DNA from: Sphingomonas echinoides
Lineage (GTDB): Bacteria; Pseudomonadota; Alphaproteobacteria; Sphingomonadales; Sphingomonadaceae
Reading direction: 5' to 3'
DNA: 61,779 bases
Assembly: GCF_029623395.1 (NCBI RefSeq)
Contig: NZ_JAPYKK010000026.1
Coordinates: forward strand, 1 to 61,779
The first letter of the stretch is position 1. Each line of letters starts with the position of its first letter. The notes under the pieces are model-generated. The model did no database searches and was not told the origin of the DNA. It worked only from the letters and a program-made list of their open reading frames with translations. This document shows, in pieces, positions 44,474-53,749 of the stretch. Both the position numbers and the translations under genes were made by a program.

Positions 44474-47065
44474 TCAATAAGCGGCAGACACCGTCAGGAA
44501 CCACTGCCGCGGCGCGATCGGATAGGCTGACCAGCTGTTGGTGGCGGATCCGACCGACAGCGTCGACACACCCTTCTTGTCCAGCAAATTGGTGACGTTC
44601 AGCGAGACTTCCAGCTTGCGCAGCGGAAGCCGTCCGTCCGGCACCTTCGCCGCAAGGCGAAGCGACGTCAGGAAGTAGGACGATACGCTCGCGTCATTGG
44701 TGAAGGTGGCGAACCGCTGGCCGACAAAATCGCCGATGACCTGCGCTTCGAACGGCCCCTGTGCGAGTGTGGCAACGGTCTTGTTCATCCACTTCGGGGT
44801 GCCCGGAAGCTGCTTGCCACACGTCGGCACGACGCCGGCGGTCACGAGGTAGCCACCGATGCACGTACCCGTCGCGGCGCCGATTCCCGATGCCGTCGAG
44901 GTATAGTCGCTCTGATACTTCGACAGATTGTACGATGCCGCATTGTAGAGCGTGAAGGTGCGCCCGAAGTGCAGCGTGAACGCCGCGTCGACGCCGTCGG
45001 TATGCACCGCACCGACGTTGACCAGGATCGAGGTGCCGCCGGTGATCCCGCCGCCCGCGATGCCGCCCGGATTGGTCGAGATCGCCAGCAGGCGGTTGTT
45101 GAACACGACGTGATAGTAATTCACCTGCGCCTCCAACCCGCTGAGCAGGCCGTCGAAGCTGCGGTGGCTCCGGACGCCGCCTTCATAGGTCCAGCTGCTC
45201 TCGGGCTTGCCCTCCTGCGCGAACGCGTCGAACGCCGCCTGGCTGCCGGTGAACCAGGGTCCGCCACCGCCCGCGAGATAGGCCTGATATTGCCGCAAGT
45301 TCTTCTGCACGTTGAAATAGAGCTGTTCGTTGCGCGTCAGATCATAAGTCGCGCCCGCCGAGGGCAGGAACCAGCGCAGCGTATCGATCCGCCCCTGCGG
45401 CAGCCCGCCGGTGAGCCCCGACAGCGAGCCCAGCACCGGCTGCACCGGGAAACGGCCGTCAGCCCATTGCGCGCTGGTCTTTAACCCCGCCTGGAGCAGC
45501 AGCCGATCGGTCGCTTGCCAGGTATCCTGCAGATGAAGCTGCAACTGGTTGATCCGCGCCTCACCCTGATATTGCGTGAAGAGCGGCTGTGCGACCTCGA
45601 GCGGGCGAATGTAGGGCGTGCTTGCATTGGGGTTGGTGACGTCGACCCCGTACCAGCGGCGCCACTGCGTCGTGCTGTTATGTTCGAACCAACCGCCGAA
45701 TTCGATCGTATGCGCACCGAACGTGGCATTGATCGCCGAGATCACGCCGCCGCGGTCGATGCGATATTCGGTAGTGCGCGTCACGAGCCCGGACCCACCG
45801 GTCGCGGCGAGCAGGGCAGCACCGGCTGCGCGCTGCTGCGCGGCCGTACGCGCGGTGCAGGCAGCGGGCGCGACGCCGTTGCTGTTCGCGCCGAAGCGGC
45901 AGTTGGCCGGCAAGCTTGCATAGCCCGGATCGAGATAGGGCTGGATCGTGGTGATCGACTGGCCGAGCGGCCCGGCGACGACGCCGACACCGTCATTGTG
46001 ATGGTAATAGCCCGTCGTCGACCATGTCACGTTCGACGAGAGATGCGCGTCGTAGCGTAGATAGCCGAGGAAGTCGGTGCGCTGCGCGTCCGAATAATAG
46101 TTGCGGTAATTGCTGCCGACAGCCGTCGGCGAATTGCCCTGCGCGCTGAGGTACGACGTCCGATACGTGGTGAAATCGGGATAGAAGAACGGCTTGGTAT
46201 ACGGCGTGTAGAGTTGCACTGCGGTGGCGGTGCCGCCTGCTGACGGCTTGAAGAAGACGGTCGCGTCCTCGTTCGGCTGCGTCATGTCGTTATAGTCGAA
46301 ATAGGCCGTCAGCTTGCCGATGCGGTCGTCATGGACGAATTTGGCGTTGACCTGATAGCCGCCCTGCTTGCCGTTGAAATCCCAGGCGCGCGCGTCCTGG
46401 CGTGCCGCCGAGACATAGGCCGTATTCCCGTTGCCGAACGTCCCACTGTCGATCCGCACGAAGCTGCGCGAGGTCGAATAGCTGCCGACGGTCTGCGCCG
46501 CCTGCACACCGAACGTCTTCAGCGGATCGGACGAATAGGTTTCGACCGTTCCGCCGAGGTTGCTGTTCGAGGCGGTGGCAAGGTCGCCCGCGCCGGTCGA
46601 CACAACGACCCGGCCGACATTCTCAGAGATGACCGCGCGTTGCGGAGCGAGGCCGTTGTAATTGCCATAGCTCTGGTCGCCGAGCGGCAGCCCGTCCATC
46701 GTATAGCCGAGCTGTTGCGCGTTGAAGCCGTGGATGAAGATCTGCGCGTTCTGCTCGTTATACCCCCAGGGATCAGCGGTGATGTAGAGCACGCCGGGCA
46801 GGGTAGCGATTGCCTTGAGCGGCGAGATACCCGGCAGAATTTTCTGCATTTCGGTGCCGGGCAGCGCGGTTGCCGAGCGGGTCGCCTTGCCGGTGACGAC
46901 GATCGTCTGCCCCGCGTCATCGTCGACAGGCGACGCGTCGGGGGCGGCGGGCGCTGGTTCCGCGACCGGTGCGGCAGGCACGGTCTCGGCATGGGCAGGC
47001 GTGAACTGAAGGCCAGCCAACAGGCTTGCGGCGAGTGCGAGTTTCGACACAGATGATTTCGTCAT
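44474..47065 (-). CDS. TonB-dependent receptor next to the amino-acid/peptide genes
   Basis: An 863-residue outer-membrane receptor with a signal peptide (cleavage near PAHAETV). An Ala/Pro-rich spacer leads to TIVVTGKAT and a plug containing GFNAQQLGYTMDGLPLGDQSYGNYNG. The barrel carries several long loops and ends WFLTVSAAY with a terminal aromatic. It differs from the two sugar-type receptors in the window in plug sequence. The start at 47065 gives the signal peptide; the frame extends further but through the divergent promoter region. It is transcribed away from the FAD-oxidoreductase/M24/DUF885 genes, so a peptide or glycopeptide is the likely ligand (inference). Confidence 0.9.
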   Translation of the reverse strand: MTKSSVSKLALAASLLAGLQFTPAHAETVPAAPVAEPAPAAPDASPVDDDAGQTIVVTGKATRSATALPGTEMQKILPGISPLKAIATLPGVLYITADPWGYNEQNAQIFIHGFNAQQLGYTMDGLPLGDQSYGNYNGLAPQRAVISENVGRVVVSTGAGDLATASNSNLGGTVETYSSDPLKTFGVQAAQTVGSYSTSRSFVRIDSGTFGNGNTAYVSAARQDARAWDFNGKQGGYQVNAKFVHDDRIGKLTAYFDYNDMTQPNEDATVFFKPSAGGTATAVQLYTPYTKPFFYPDFTTYRTSYLSAQGNSPTAVGSNYRNYYSDAQRTDFLGYLRYDAHLSSNVTWSTTGYYHHNDGVGVVAGPLGQSITTIQPYLDPGYASLPANCRFGANSNGVAPAACTARTAAQQRAAGAALLAATGGSGLVTRTTEYRIDRGGVISAINATFGAHTIEFGGWFEHNSTTQWRRWYGVDVTNPNASTPYIRPLEVAQPLFTQYQGEARINQLQLHLQDTWQATDRLLLQAGLKTSAQWADGRFPVQPVLGSLSGLTGGLPQGRIDTLRWFLPSAGATYDLTRNEQLYFNVQKNLRQYQAYLAGGGGPWFTGSQAAFDAFAQEGKPESSWTYEGGVRSHRSFDGLLSGLEAQVNYYHVVFNNRLLAISTNPGGIAGGGITGGTSILVNVGAVHTDGVDAAFTLHFGRTFTLYNAASYNLSKYQSDYTSTASGIGAATGTCIGGYLVTAGVVPTCGKQLPGTPKWMNKTVATLAQGPFEAQVIGDFVGQRFATFTNDASVSSYFLTSLRLAAKVPDGRLPLRKLEVSLNVTNLLDKKGVSTLSVGSATNSWSAYPIAPRQWFLTVSAAY

Positions 47066-47412
47066 GGAGGCCCCCGTTTTGTGCTGCTGCACTTGATCGC
47101 GGCCGTAGGGGGCTTCCGTTACAGTTGGAGGGCAGTTTTCCGGAGATATCATGACGATACGGCGACAAATCCGTGACACGTGGCTTGACGCTCTACCGTG
47201 CGTGATCGAACTGCAGCATCAAATGGCACGACGCATGCTCGACCATCGCGATCATCTCGGCGCAGCAGTGGAAGGCCGTGTTCGGCGCCGAGGGTCATCC
47301 CCTCCTTGGCGAGCGTGATCGCCGGAACGCGGTTTTTGCGTCTCGACCTTCCGCCGTCGCTGAGTATATATCGTATACGAAACGCGATTTGGGCATGTAA
47401 CAGGAGAATTCC
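47066..47412. other. Divergent control region between the TBDR and the FAD-oxidoreductase operon
   Basis: 347 bp. It contains the GTATAC palindrome listed separately and presumably both promoters. A short plus-strand frame from the ATG at 47151 (about 55 codons) has no ribosome-binding site and no recognisable domain. Confidence 0.5.
47367..47380. promoter_or_regulatory. GTATAC-centred palindrome upstream of the FAD-oxidoreductase operon
   Basis: Holds the perfect 10-bp palindrome TCGTATACGA (47371-47380) and the overlapping TATATCGTATA. GntR/FadR-type regulators often bind GTATAC-centred sites. A similar alternation of TATAC and GTATA occurs at 57233-57249 in the other divergent region of this block. 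Confidence 0.45.
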
Positions 47413-48648
47413 TTGCGATCGATTGGCATCATCGGCGGCGGGATCGTCGGACTGACTGCGGCCGTTGCGTTGCTCGACCGGGGGTTGGCGGTGACGCTGT
47501 TCGACCCGGACGTCTCCAAGGGTGCTGCGTCCTGGGGGAATGCCGGGCATATCGCGGTCGAACAGGTTGCGCCGCTCGCGGCGCCGGGGGCGGTGCGGTC
47601 GGTGCCGGGGCGGTTGTTCGCATCGGGCGGGGCGCTCGCCTTGCCGCTGTCGATGGCGGCGAGCTGGGTGCCGTTCGGTCTGAAACTCGCGGCGGCATCG
47701 ACGCCACAGCGCTTTTCGGCGGGCGTCGCCGCGCTGACGCCATTGCTGGCGGCGGCAATGCCGCGCTGGCGCGCGCTGGTCGACGGTCTCGATGCGCCGG
47801 ATCTGTTGCGGCAGGACGGGCATATCGTGACGTGGGAATCCGACGCGACGGCGCGGCGGGGGCGGTTGAAATGGCGTCGCTCGGCGATCGGCACCGCGAC
47901 GATCGGCGAAGTCGATTCGCCGACGTTCAGCCGTTTGCGTGGCTTGACCAAGGGGATCATCGACGGCGTGCGGTTCTCCGGAAGCGGGCAGGTGAGCGAC
48001 CTTGCGCGGCTGGCGGACGTATTGGAGGCGGCGGTCGTCGCCCGCGGCGGGGTGATCGTGCGCGACGTGGCGCGGCTGGTCGAGACCGGCGATGGCGTCG
48101 CGATCGCGGGGCATCCCAGTGATCTCGTATTGGTCAGCGCGGGGGTTCGGTCGCGCGGGCTGCTCGAACCGCTGGGGTACCGCGTGCCGATGATCGCTGA
48201 GCGTGGCTATCACATCCGCACCGATGCGGCGGGCTGGCCGGCGGATCTGCCGCCGATCGTGTTCGAGGACCGCTCGATGATCGTCACGCGCTATGCCGAT
48301 TGCGTCCAGGCGGCGAGCTTCGTCGAGCTGGGCAATCCTGACGCTCCCGCCGATCCGCGCAAATGGGCGCGGCTGGAGCGGCATGTCGCGCAGCTCGGGC
48401 TGCCGATCACCGGGCCGTTTCGGCGCTGGATGGGCGCGCGCCCGACGCTGCCCGACTATCTCCCCGCGATCGGGCGCTCGGCGCGACATCCTAATCTGCT
48501 TTATGCCTTCGGGCACCAGCATCTCGGCTTGACGCTTGCGCCGGTGACCGCGCAGCTTGTCGGCGCGCTTGCGGTGGCGGATGAGCCGTCGGTCGCGATC
48601 GCGCGCTTTTCGCTCGACCGTTTTTCCAGACAAGGACCCCGTGCATGA
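47413..48648 (+). CDS. FAD-dependent oxidoreductase, DadA/D-amino-acid dehydrogenase-like
   Basis: A 411-residue flavoprotein. The dinucleotide-binding start is IGIIGGGIVGLTAAVALLDRG; the DAO-fold body includes GNAGHIAVEQ and RGYHIRT, and the C-terminal FAD-contacting stretch is GHQHLGLTLAPVTAQL. Proteins of this type oxidise D-amino acids, including D-hydroxyproline, to imino acids and pass electrons to quinone or oxygen. It uses a TTG start behind a clear AGGAG site. Its stop overlaps the M24 peptidase start as ATGA. Substrate choice is inferred from the neighbours, not from sequence. Confidence 0.82.
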   Translation: MRSIGIIGGGIVGLTAAVALLDRGLAVTLFDPDVSKGAASWGNAGHIAVEQVAPLAAPGAVRSVPGRLFASGGALALPLSMAASWVPFGLKLAAASTPQRFSAGVAALTPLLAAAMPRWRALVDGLDAPDLLRQDGHIVTWESDATARRGRLKWRRSAIGTATIGEVDSPTFSRLRGLTKGIIDGVRFSGSGQVSDLARLADVLEAAVVARGGVIVRDVARLVETGDGVAIAGHPSDLVLVSAGVRSRGLLEPLGYRVPMIAERGYHIRTDAAGWPADLPPIVFEDRSMIVTRYADCVQAASFVELGNPDAPADPRKWARLERHVAQLGLPITGPFRRWMGARPTLPDYLPAIGRSARHPNLLYAFGHQHLGLTLAPVTAQLVGALAVADEPSVAIARFSLDRFSRQGPRA

Positions 48649-49826
48649 CCATCGGTGGATCGACTGTAGCCGCTGAACTGGCGTCACTGCTGCCGTGGCG
48701 GGACCCAACACCGCGCATCACCGCTGGAGAACGCGCGGCCCGGCTCGACCGCGCGCGGGCGCTGACGGCGGAAGCGGGGGCGGATGCGCTGCTGGTCGGC
48801 GCGGGGGCGAGCTTGCGTTATTTCGCGGGCGTTCCTTGGGGGGCGAGCGAGCGGATGGTCGCGCTGGTGCTGCCGGTGGAGGGTGATCCGGTGATCGTCT
48901 GCCCGCGGTTCGAGGAAGGATCGCTGCTCGCGGCGCTCGAGATCCCCGCCGACGTGCGGTTGTGGGAAGAGGATGAGAGCCCGTCGGCTCTGGTGGCCAC
49001 CGGGTTGCGCGGTGGCGCGACGCTGCTGGTCGACCCGCAATTGCCGTTCGGGATGGCGACTGCGCTGGGGACGTGCGGGCTGGTGCTGCGCGATGCGTCG
49101 GGGGTCGTCGATGCGTGCCGGATGCTCAAGAGCCCGGCGGAACTGGCGTTGTTGTCGCAGGCCAAGGCGATGACGCTGGAAGTGCAGCGGCGCGCGGCGG
49201 CGATCCTCGAACCCGGCATCGCGGCGAGCGCGGTGATCCGCTTCATCGATTCCGCGCATCGGGCGCTGGGGTCGGCGGGATCGTATTTCTGCGCGGTGCA
49301 GTTCGGGCGCGCCACGGCGTTTCCGCATGGCTTGCCGGCGGATCAACTGCTCGAGGAGGACCAGCTGGTGCTGATCGACACGGGATGCCAGGTCGAGGGC
49401 TATCATTCGGATATCACGCGGACCTATGCGTTCGGGACGGTCGACGCCGAGGTCCATGCGATCTTCGAAACCGAGCAGGCGGCGCAGCGCGCAGCGTTCG
49501 AGGCGGTGCGGCCGGGGGTTTCGTGCGAGAGCGTGGATGCGGCGGCGCGCGTAGTGCTGGAGCGCGCCGGGCTGGGGCCGGACTATCGGTTGCCGGGGCT
49601 GCCGCATCGCACCGGGCACGGGATCGGGCTGTCGATCCATGAGCCCGCCTATCTGGTGCGCGGCGACCGGACTCCGCTCGCGCCGGGGATGTGTTTCTCG
49701 AACGAACCGATGATCGTGGTGCCCGATCGCTTCGGGGTGCGGCTGGAGGATCACTTCCACGTCACTGAGACGGGCGCGGCGTGGTTCACCGAGCCGCAGC
49801 CGTCGATCGACCGGCCGTTCGGGTAG
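48645..49826 (+). CDS. M24-family Xaa-Pro peptidase
   Basis: A 393-residue metallopeptidase of the creatinase/prolidase fold, with an N-terminal domain to about residue 170 and a pita-bread domain. The five metal ligands are visible: D245 in LIDTG, D256 in HSDITRT, H325 in RTGHGIGL, E354 in SNEP and E368 in RLEDH. It would release N-terminal residues before proline or split Xaa-Pro dipeptides. There is no signal peptide, so it acts in the cytosol. It is ATGA-coupled to the FAD oxidoreductase and followed after 38 bp by a DUF885 gene. Confidence 0.9.
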   Translation: MTIGGSTVAAELASLLPWRDPTPRITAGERAARLDRARALTAEAGADALLVGAGASLRYFAGVPWGASERMVALVLPVEGDPVIVCPRFEEGSLLAALEIPADVRLWEEDESPSALVATGLRGGATLLVDPQLPFGMATALGTCGLVLRDASGVVDACRMLKSPAELALLSQAKAMTLEVQRRAAAILEPGIAASAVIRFIDSAHRALGSAGSYFCAVQFGRATAFPHGLPADQLLEEDQLVLIDTGCQVEGYHSDITRTYAFGTVDAEVHAIFETEQAAQRAAFEAVRPGVSCESVDAAARVVLERAGLGPDYRLPGLPHRTGHGIGLSIHEPAYLVRGDRTPLAPGMCFSNEPMIVVPDRFGVRLEDHFHVTETGAAWFTEPQPSIDRPFG

Positions 49827-49864
49827 CGGGGGGCGGGGGCGGCTTTTCAATCACAGGGGGAAAC

Positions 49865-51550
49865 ATGATGCGCCATTCCACACGCTTCGCACTGCTGCTC
49901 GCGCTGCTGACGACGACGACCGCAGTGCCGCTTCAGGCGCAGGAACCGCCCGCCCGGACGACTGCGACGCCGGGGCGACCCGCGCTGGTCGCGCTCTTTA
50001 CGGAATGGCGGCGGTTGGCGGACGCGCCGCTGGTCGACGGCGTGCCCGATTATTCCCCCGCAACGATGGCGCGCCAGGCTGCCGGGCTCGCGACGTTCCG
50101 CCAGCGGCTGGCGGCGCTCGACCGGACCGGCTGGAGCAAGGCGGACGGGATCGACGCGCAACTGATCGAGGCCGAGATGAACGGGCTCGACTTCAACCTG
50201 CGCGTGCTGCGGCCATGGGCGCGCGATCCCGGCTTCTACCAGACGGTGTGGGGCGAAGAGAGCGACGTGCCCGCGCACGAAGGCCCCAACGCCCCGAAGA
50301 TCGACCTGTTTGCGTTCGATTATCCGCTGTCGGCAAAGGATGCGCGACAGCTAACCGCGATGCTCAAGACCGTGCCGGCGTTGCTGACGCAGGCGCGCGG
50401 CGAGCTCGGCGAGAGCAACGCGCGCGACCTGTGGTTGTATGGCGCGCGGGCGTTCCGCGAACAGTCGGCGGTGCTGGCGAAGCTCGAGGCGGGGACGCTG
50501 ACGATGCGCACGCTGGAAGGCGCGAAGCACGCCGATCTGTCGGGTGCGGGACGCTCGGCGCTGCCCGCGGTGCGCGCGGCGCGCGCGGCGACCGATGCGT
50601 TCGCGACGTGGATCGCGGCGGAAGCACCCAAGAAGACCGGGCCATCGGGGGTGGGCAAGGCGGACTATGACTGGGCGATGCGCAACGTCCACCTGCTGCC
50701 GTACGGCTATGACGAACAGGTCGCGTTGCTCCAGCGCGAGCTCGACCGGTCGCGCGCGTCGTTGCGGCTGGAGGAAGTGCGCAACCGTGCGCTGCCGCCG
50801 CTCGATCCGATCGAGGATCCTGCCGCCTACAATAAACTGGCCGCCGAGAAGGCGCGGCGGTTTGCGGATTTCCTGATTACCACGGGGATGGTGCCGGACA
50901 AACCCTATTACCGCGCCGCGATCGCCGCGCAGCAAGTGCCGTTCACCCCACTCGCCGAGCGCAACTTCTTCTCGCACGTCACCGCGCGCGACCCGTTGCC
51001 GTTGTACAGCCATGATTATCACTGGATCGACCTCGCGCGCCTGAAGCACGAGCCGCAGGCCAACCCGATCCGGCAGGGGCCGCTGCTCTACAACATTTGG
51101 GAAGAACGCTCCGAGGGGTTCGCGACCGCGATGGAGGAAATCGCGCTCCACACCGGGCTGTACGACGATCTGCCGCGCGGGCGCGAGCTGGTGTGGATCA
51201 TGCTCGCGAACCGGGCGGCGCGGGGGCTGGCGTCGCTCAAGGTGCAGGCGAACGAGATGACCTTGGCGGAGGCGGGGCAATATCACGCGCGCTGGACGCC
51301 GCGCGGGTTCTCTGATGCCAAGAGCGATCTCGTCGGGTTCGAACAGCTGCTGTACCTGCGCCAGCCGGGCTATGGGACGAGCTACGTGACGGGGAAGCTG
51401 CAATATGACCGGCTGTTGTCGGACCTGTCCGACCGTGCCGAGCGCGACGGCACGCGCTTCGACGCGGCGGCGGCGTTGCAGGCGATGTGGGCGCCGGGGA
51501 TTATTCCGGTGGCGTTGATCGAGGCGGAAATGGCCGACGGCGCGCGCTGA
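49865..51550 (+). CDS. Exported DUF885 protein with an altered metal-site motif
   Basis: A 561-residue protein with a signal peptide (cleavage near PLQAQEP). The overall layout and the C-terminal SYVTGKLQYDRLL...AAALQAMWAPGIIPVALIEAEM part match DUF885 proteins. The family's HExxPGH motif, intact in the second copy (51959-53749), here reads HEPQANPIRQ, and the GEGWALYCEALGE helix reads RSEGFATAMEEIA. The second metal His is therefore missing. It may be inactive, use another site, or belong to a divergent subgroup. It is the third gene of the FAD-oxidoreductase operon. ATG 49865 is followed by a second ATG at 49868. Confidence 0.72.
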   Translation: MMRHSTRFALLLALLTTTTAVPLQAQEPPARTTATPGRPALVALFTEWRRLADAPLVDGVPDYSPATMARQAAGLATFRQRLAALDRTGWSKADGIDAQLIEAEMNGLDFNLRVLRPWARDPGFYQTVWGEESDVPAHEGPNAPKIDLFAFDYPLSAKDARQLTAMLKTVPALLTQARGELGESNARDLWLYGARAFREQSAVLAKLEAGTLTMRTLEGAKHADLSGAGRSALPAVRAARAATDAFATWIAAEAPKKTGPSGVGKADYDWAMRNVHLLPYGYDEQVALLQRELDRSRASLRLEEVRNRALPPLDPIEDPAAYNKLAAEKARRFADFLITTGMVPDKPYYRAAIAAQQVPFTPLAERNFFSHVTARDPLPLYSHDYHWIDLARLKHEPQANPIRQGPLLYNIWEERSEGFATAMEEIALHTGLYDDLPRGRELVWIMLANRAARGLASLKVQANEMTLAEAGQYHARWTPRGFSDAKSDLVGFEQLLYLRQPGYGTSYVTGKLQYDRLLSDLSDRAERDGTRFDAAAALQAMWAPGIIPVALIEAEMADGAR

Positions 51551-51602
51551 GGTTCACTTCCTTCCGTCATTCGTAGGCATAGCCTCTGCGCAACCATCGC
51601 TG

Positions 51603-51690
51603 TTCTCCCGCGAAGGCGGGAGTCCAGGAGTCGCGAGATCTGTAAGCCGTTGTTTTGCGTGGCTCTGGATTCCCGCCTTCGCGGGAAAAC
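51603..51690. repeat. REP-like inverted repeat with CCCGCGAAGGCGGGA arms
   Basis: Left arm about 51603-51627 (TCCCGCGAAGGCGGGAGTCCAG) and right arm about 51665-51690 (CTGGATTCCCGCCTTCGCGGGA) are complementary with few mismatches. Each arm is itself palindromic. This is a familiar interspersed repeat in sphingomonad intergenic regions (recollection, not searched). It could fold at the mRNA ends of the two convergent genes. Confidence 0.75.
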
Positions 51691-51765
51691 GGCAAAGGAC
51701 GGTTCGGTAGGACGGGCGGCGCCAGCCAGTATCAATCACGGCGCAGACGAGCGTTTTAAACCGTC

Positions 51766-51856
51766 CGTCATCCTGAACTTGTTTCAGGATCCAGCGCTCC
51801 GCGATTCCGGACTATGCCTGTTGCGCGGTGGATGCTGAAACAAGTTCAGCATGACG
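51766..51856. repeat. REP-like inverted repeat with CGTCATCCTGAACTTG arms
   Basis: Left arm about 51766-51792 (CGTCATCCTGAACTTGTTTCAGGATCC) and right arm about 51830-51856 (GGATGCTGAAACAAGTTCAGCATGACG) are complementary, with one base pair differing. The left arm also contains TCCTGAA/TTCAGGA. The element is of a type widely scattered in alphaproteobacterial genomes. It lies 75 bp after the preceding repeat. Confidence 0.75.
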
Positions 51857-51958
51857 GCAGCTTTTGGGGCGCGGGGTGGCGGGCAAACCTCCGATTGCCT
51901 TCACGCAGCGGTCTCACGTTCGCGGTGCATGACGGCGTTTGGGGCATCCCCGCTCGCC

Positions 51959-53749
51959 TCATTCCTCGTCGGGATACGGCCCCTTGCCACCCGCGGCGAT
52001 CAGCTGGTCGGTGCGCTGTTCGATCACCGGGACCGGGACCGACCCCATCTCGAGCATCGCATCGTGGAACGCACGGATGTTGAACTTCGCACCCAGCGCC
52101 TTCTGCGCCTTGTCGCGCGCGGCGAGGAAGGCGAGCTCGCCCATGTAATAGGACACCGCTTGCCCGGGCCAGGCGATGTAGCGGTCGACTTCGGTCTCGA
52201 TCTCGTGATCCGACAAGGCCGTATTGTCATGGAGATACGCCTGCGCCTGCGCCCGGGTCCAGCCCTTGGCGTGGATGCCGGTATCGACCACCAGCCGCGC
52301 CGCGCGCCACGCCTGATAGCTCAGGAAGCCGAAGGTGTCGTACGGTGTCTCGTACATCCCCATGTCCTCCCCGAGCGCCTCGCAATAGAGCGCCCAGCCC
52401 TCGCCGTAGACCGACAGATAGGTATCGCGCCGGAACGCGGGCAGCGCGGTATTCTCACCCGCGAGCGGCATCTGGAACGCGTGGCCGGGCGCGCTTTCGT
52501 GGAGCGTCAGCGCGATTTGCGAATAAAAGGGGCGCGACTTCAGGTCGTAGGTGTTGACGAGGTAGATCCCCGGCCCGCCGCGCCCGCCGGTGTAGAAGGG
52601 CGCGATGTCGGCGGGGACCGGCTTGATCGCGAAGCGGCTGCGCGGGAGGTGGCCGAAGTATTGCGACGCCTTGCCGTCGAAGGTCTTGGCGATCCACGCG
52701 GCGCGGTACAGCAGTTCGTTGGGGGTCTTGGGGTAGAATTGCGGGTCAGTGCGCAAGTGGTTGAAGAACGCCTGCAAATCGCCCTTGAACGCGACCTGCT
52801 GCATCACCGTGTCCATCCGCGCGCGGATCTTGGCGATCTCGGCGAGGCCGACCGCATGGACCTGGTCGGGGGTCAGATCCTGGGTCGTATATTCGCGGAT
52901 CTTGCTTTGATAATAGGCTTTTCCGTCGGGCAGGTCGTAGGCGGCGAGCGCGACGCGGGCGTGCGGGATATAGTCGGTGCGCAGGAAGGCGAGCAGTTTC
53001 GCGTGGGCTGGCACCACCGCCTGGGTGATCGCGGCGCTGCCCTCGGCGCGGAGGGTGGCCTGTTCGGCGGCGGGGATCGTCTTGGGGAAAGTCTCGAACG
53101 GCGCGTAGAAGGGCGAGGCGGTTACGCCTTTTGCCTCAACGACTTGCGCTACGCCGGCGTCGCGGCCCTGGAGCGTGATCTGCGGCGGGGTAAAGCCGCG
53201 CGCGAGGCCGGCGCGCATGTTGGCGATCTGCTGGTCGTAATAGCGCGGGATGTCGCGCAGCATCGCGATATAGTTGCGATAGTCTTGCGCGGAGCGGAAG
53301 CTGCCGCGCGCGGAGCCCGCGATATTGCCCCAGAAGCTCGAATCGGCGTTGAGCGGCTTTTCATATTCGCGGTAGCGTTGCTCGGCGAGCAGCGCGTCGA
53401 TCTGCTGCTTGTAGACGACGTAATTGACGCGGTTCGCGGGCGAAAGGCTGGCAGGGGCGATCGCTTTCAAGGCGGTTTCGGTCGCACTCCAGCGGGCGAG
53501 GCGCTCGGCCTGCGCCGCCGGGCCGACATCGGGGAGTTTCGCGCTCTTGCCCCTGGGGGTGTCCTCGTCCTGCTCCATCTGGCGTTGCCGCCATTGGTAT
53601 TCGGATGTGTAGAGCGCCTGAAATCGCGCGTCGGCGGATTGCGCGGTGGCCTTGCGCTGGGGGGCGGCCTGCACCGCGACGCTGCCGAGCATCGTCCCGC
53701 CAAGCGCGATCAGCAGCAGGATCTTCCGCGGAATCGTCGTCATCGTCAT
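51959..53749 (-). CDS. Exported DUF885 metallopeptidase-like protein
   Basis: A 596-residue protein with a signal peptide (cleavage near VAVQAAP). It carries the complete DUF885 site: HESAPGHAFQ followed about 30 residues later by GEGWALYCEALGE, then AVSYYMGELAFLAARDKAQKALG and the C-terminal AFHDAMLEMGSVPVPVIEQ. The HExxPGH motif resembles zinc peptidases, and the family is often annotated as putative peptidase, but activity is not established. The ATG at 53749 overlaps the upstream Ldh_2 gene's stop (ATGA). It is the last gene of a GH127, Ldh_2, DUF885 minus-strand operon. Confidence 0.85.
   Translation of the reverse strand: MTMTTIPRKILLLIALGGTMLGSVAVQAAPQRKATAQSADARFQALYTSEYQWRQRQMEQDEDTPRGKSAKLPDVGPAAQAERLARWSATETALKAIAPASLSPANRVNYVVYKQQIDALLAEQRYREYEKPLNADSSFWGNIAGSARGSFRSAQDYRNYIAMLRDIPRYYDQQIANMRAGLARGFTPPQITLQGRDAGVAQVVEAKGVTASPFYAPFETFPKTIPAAEQATLRAEGSAAITQAVVPAHAKLLAFLRTDYIPHARVALAAYDLPDGKAYYQSKIREYTTQDLTPDQVHAVGLAEIAKIRARMDTVMQQVAFKGDLQAFFNHLRTDPQFYPKTPNELLYRAAWIAKTFDGKASQYFGHLPRSRFAIKPVPADIAPFYTGGRGGPGIYLVNTYDLKSRPFYSQIALTLHESAPGHAFQMPLAGENTALPAFRRDTYLSVYGEGWALYCEALGEDMGMYETPYDTFGFLSYQAWRAARLVVDTGIHAKGWTRAQAQAYLHDNTALSDHEIETEVDRYIAWPGQAVSYYMGELAFLAARDKAQKALGAKFNIRAFHDAMLEMGSVPVPVIEQRTDQLIAAGGKGPYPDEE

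Larger units (their letters stand above)
51551..51958. other. Intergenic region between convergent DUF885 genes, filled with repeats
   Basis: 408 bp between two convergent genes. Most of it is occupied by two inverted-repeat elements, listed separately; no gene is seen. Confidence 0.6.

Noticed and set aside
47151..47318. Possible short plus-strand peptide gene upstream of the FAD oxidoreductase
   Set aside because: No ribosome-binding site and Arg-rich sequence without a motif; it lies in a control region.
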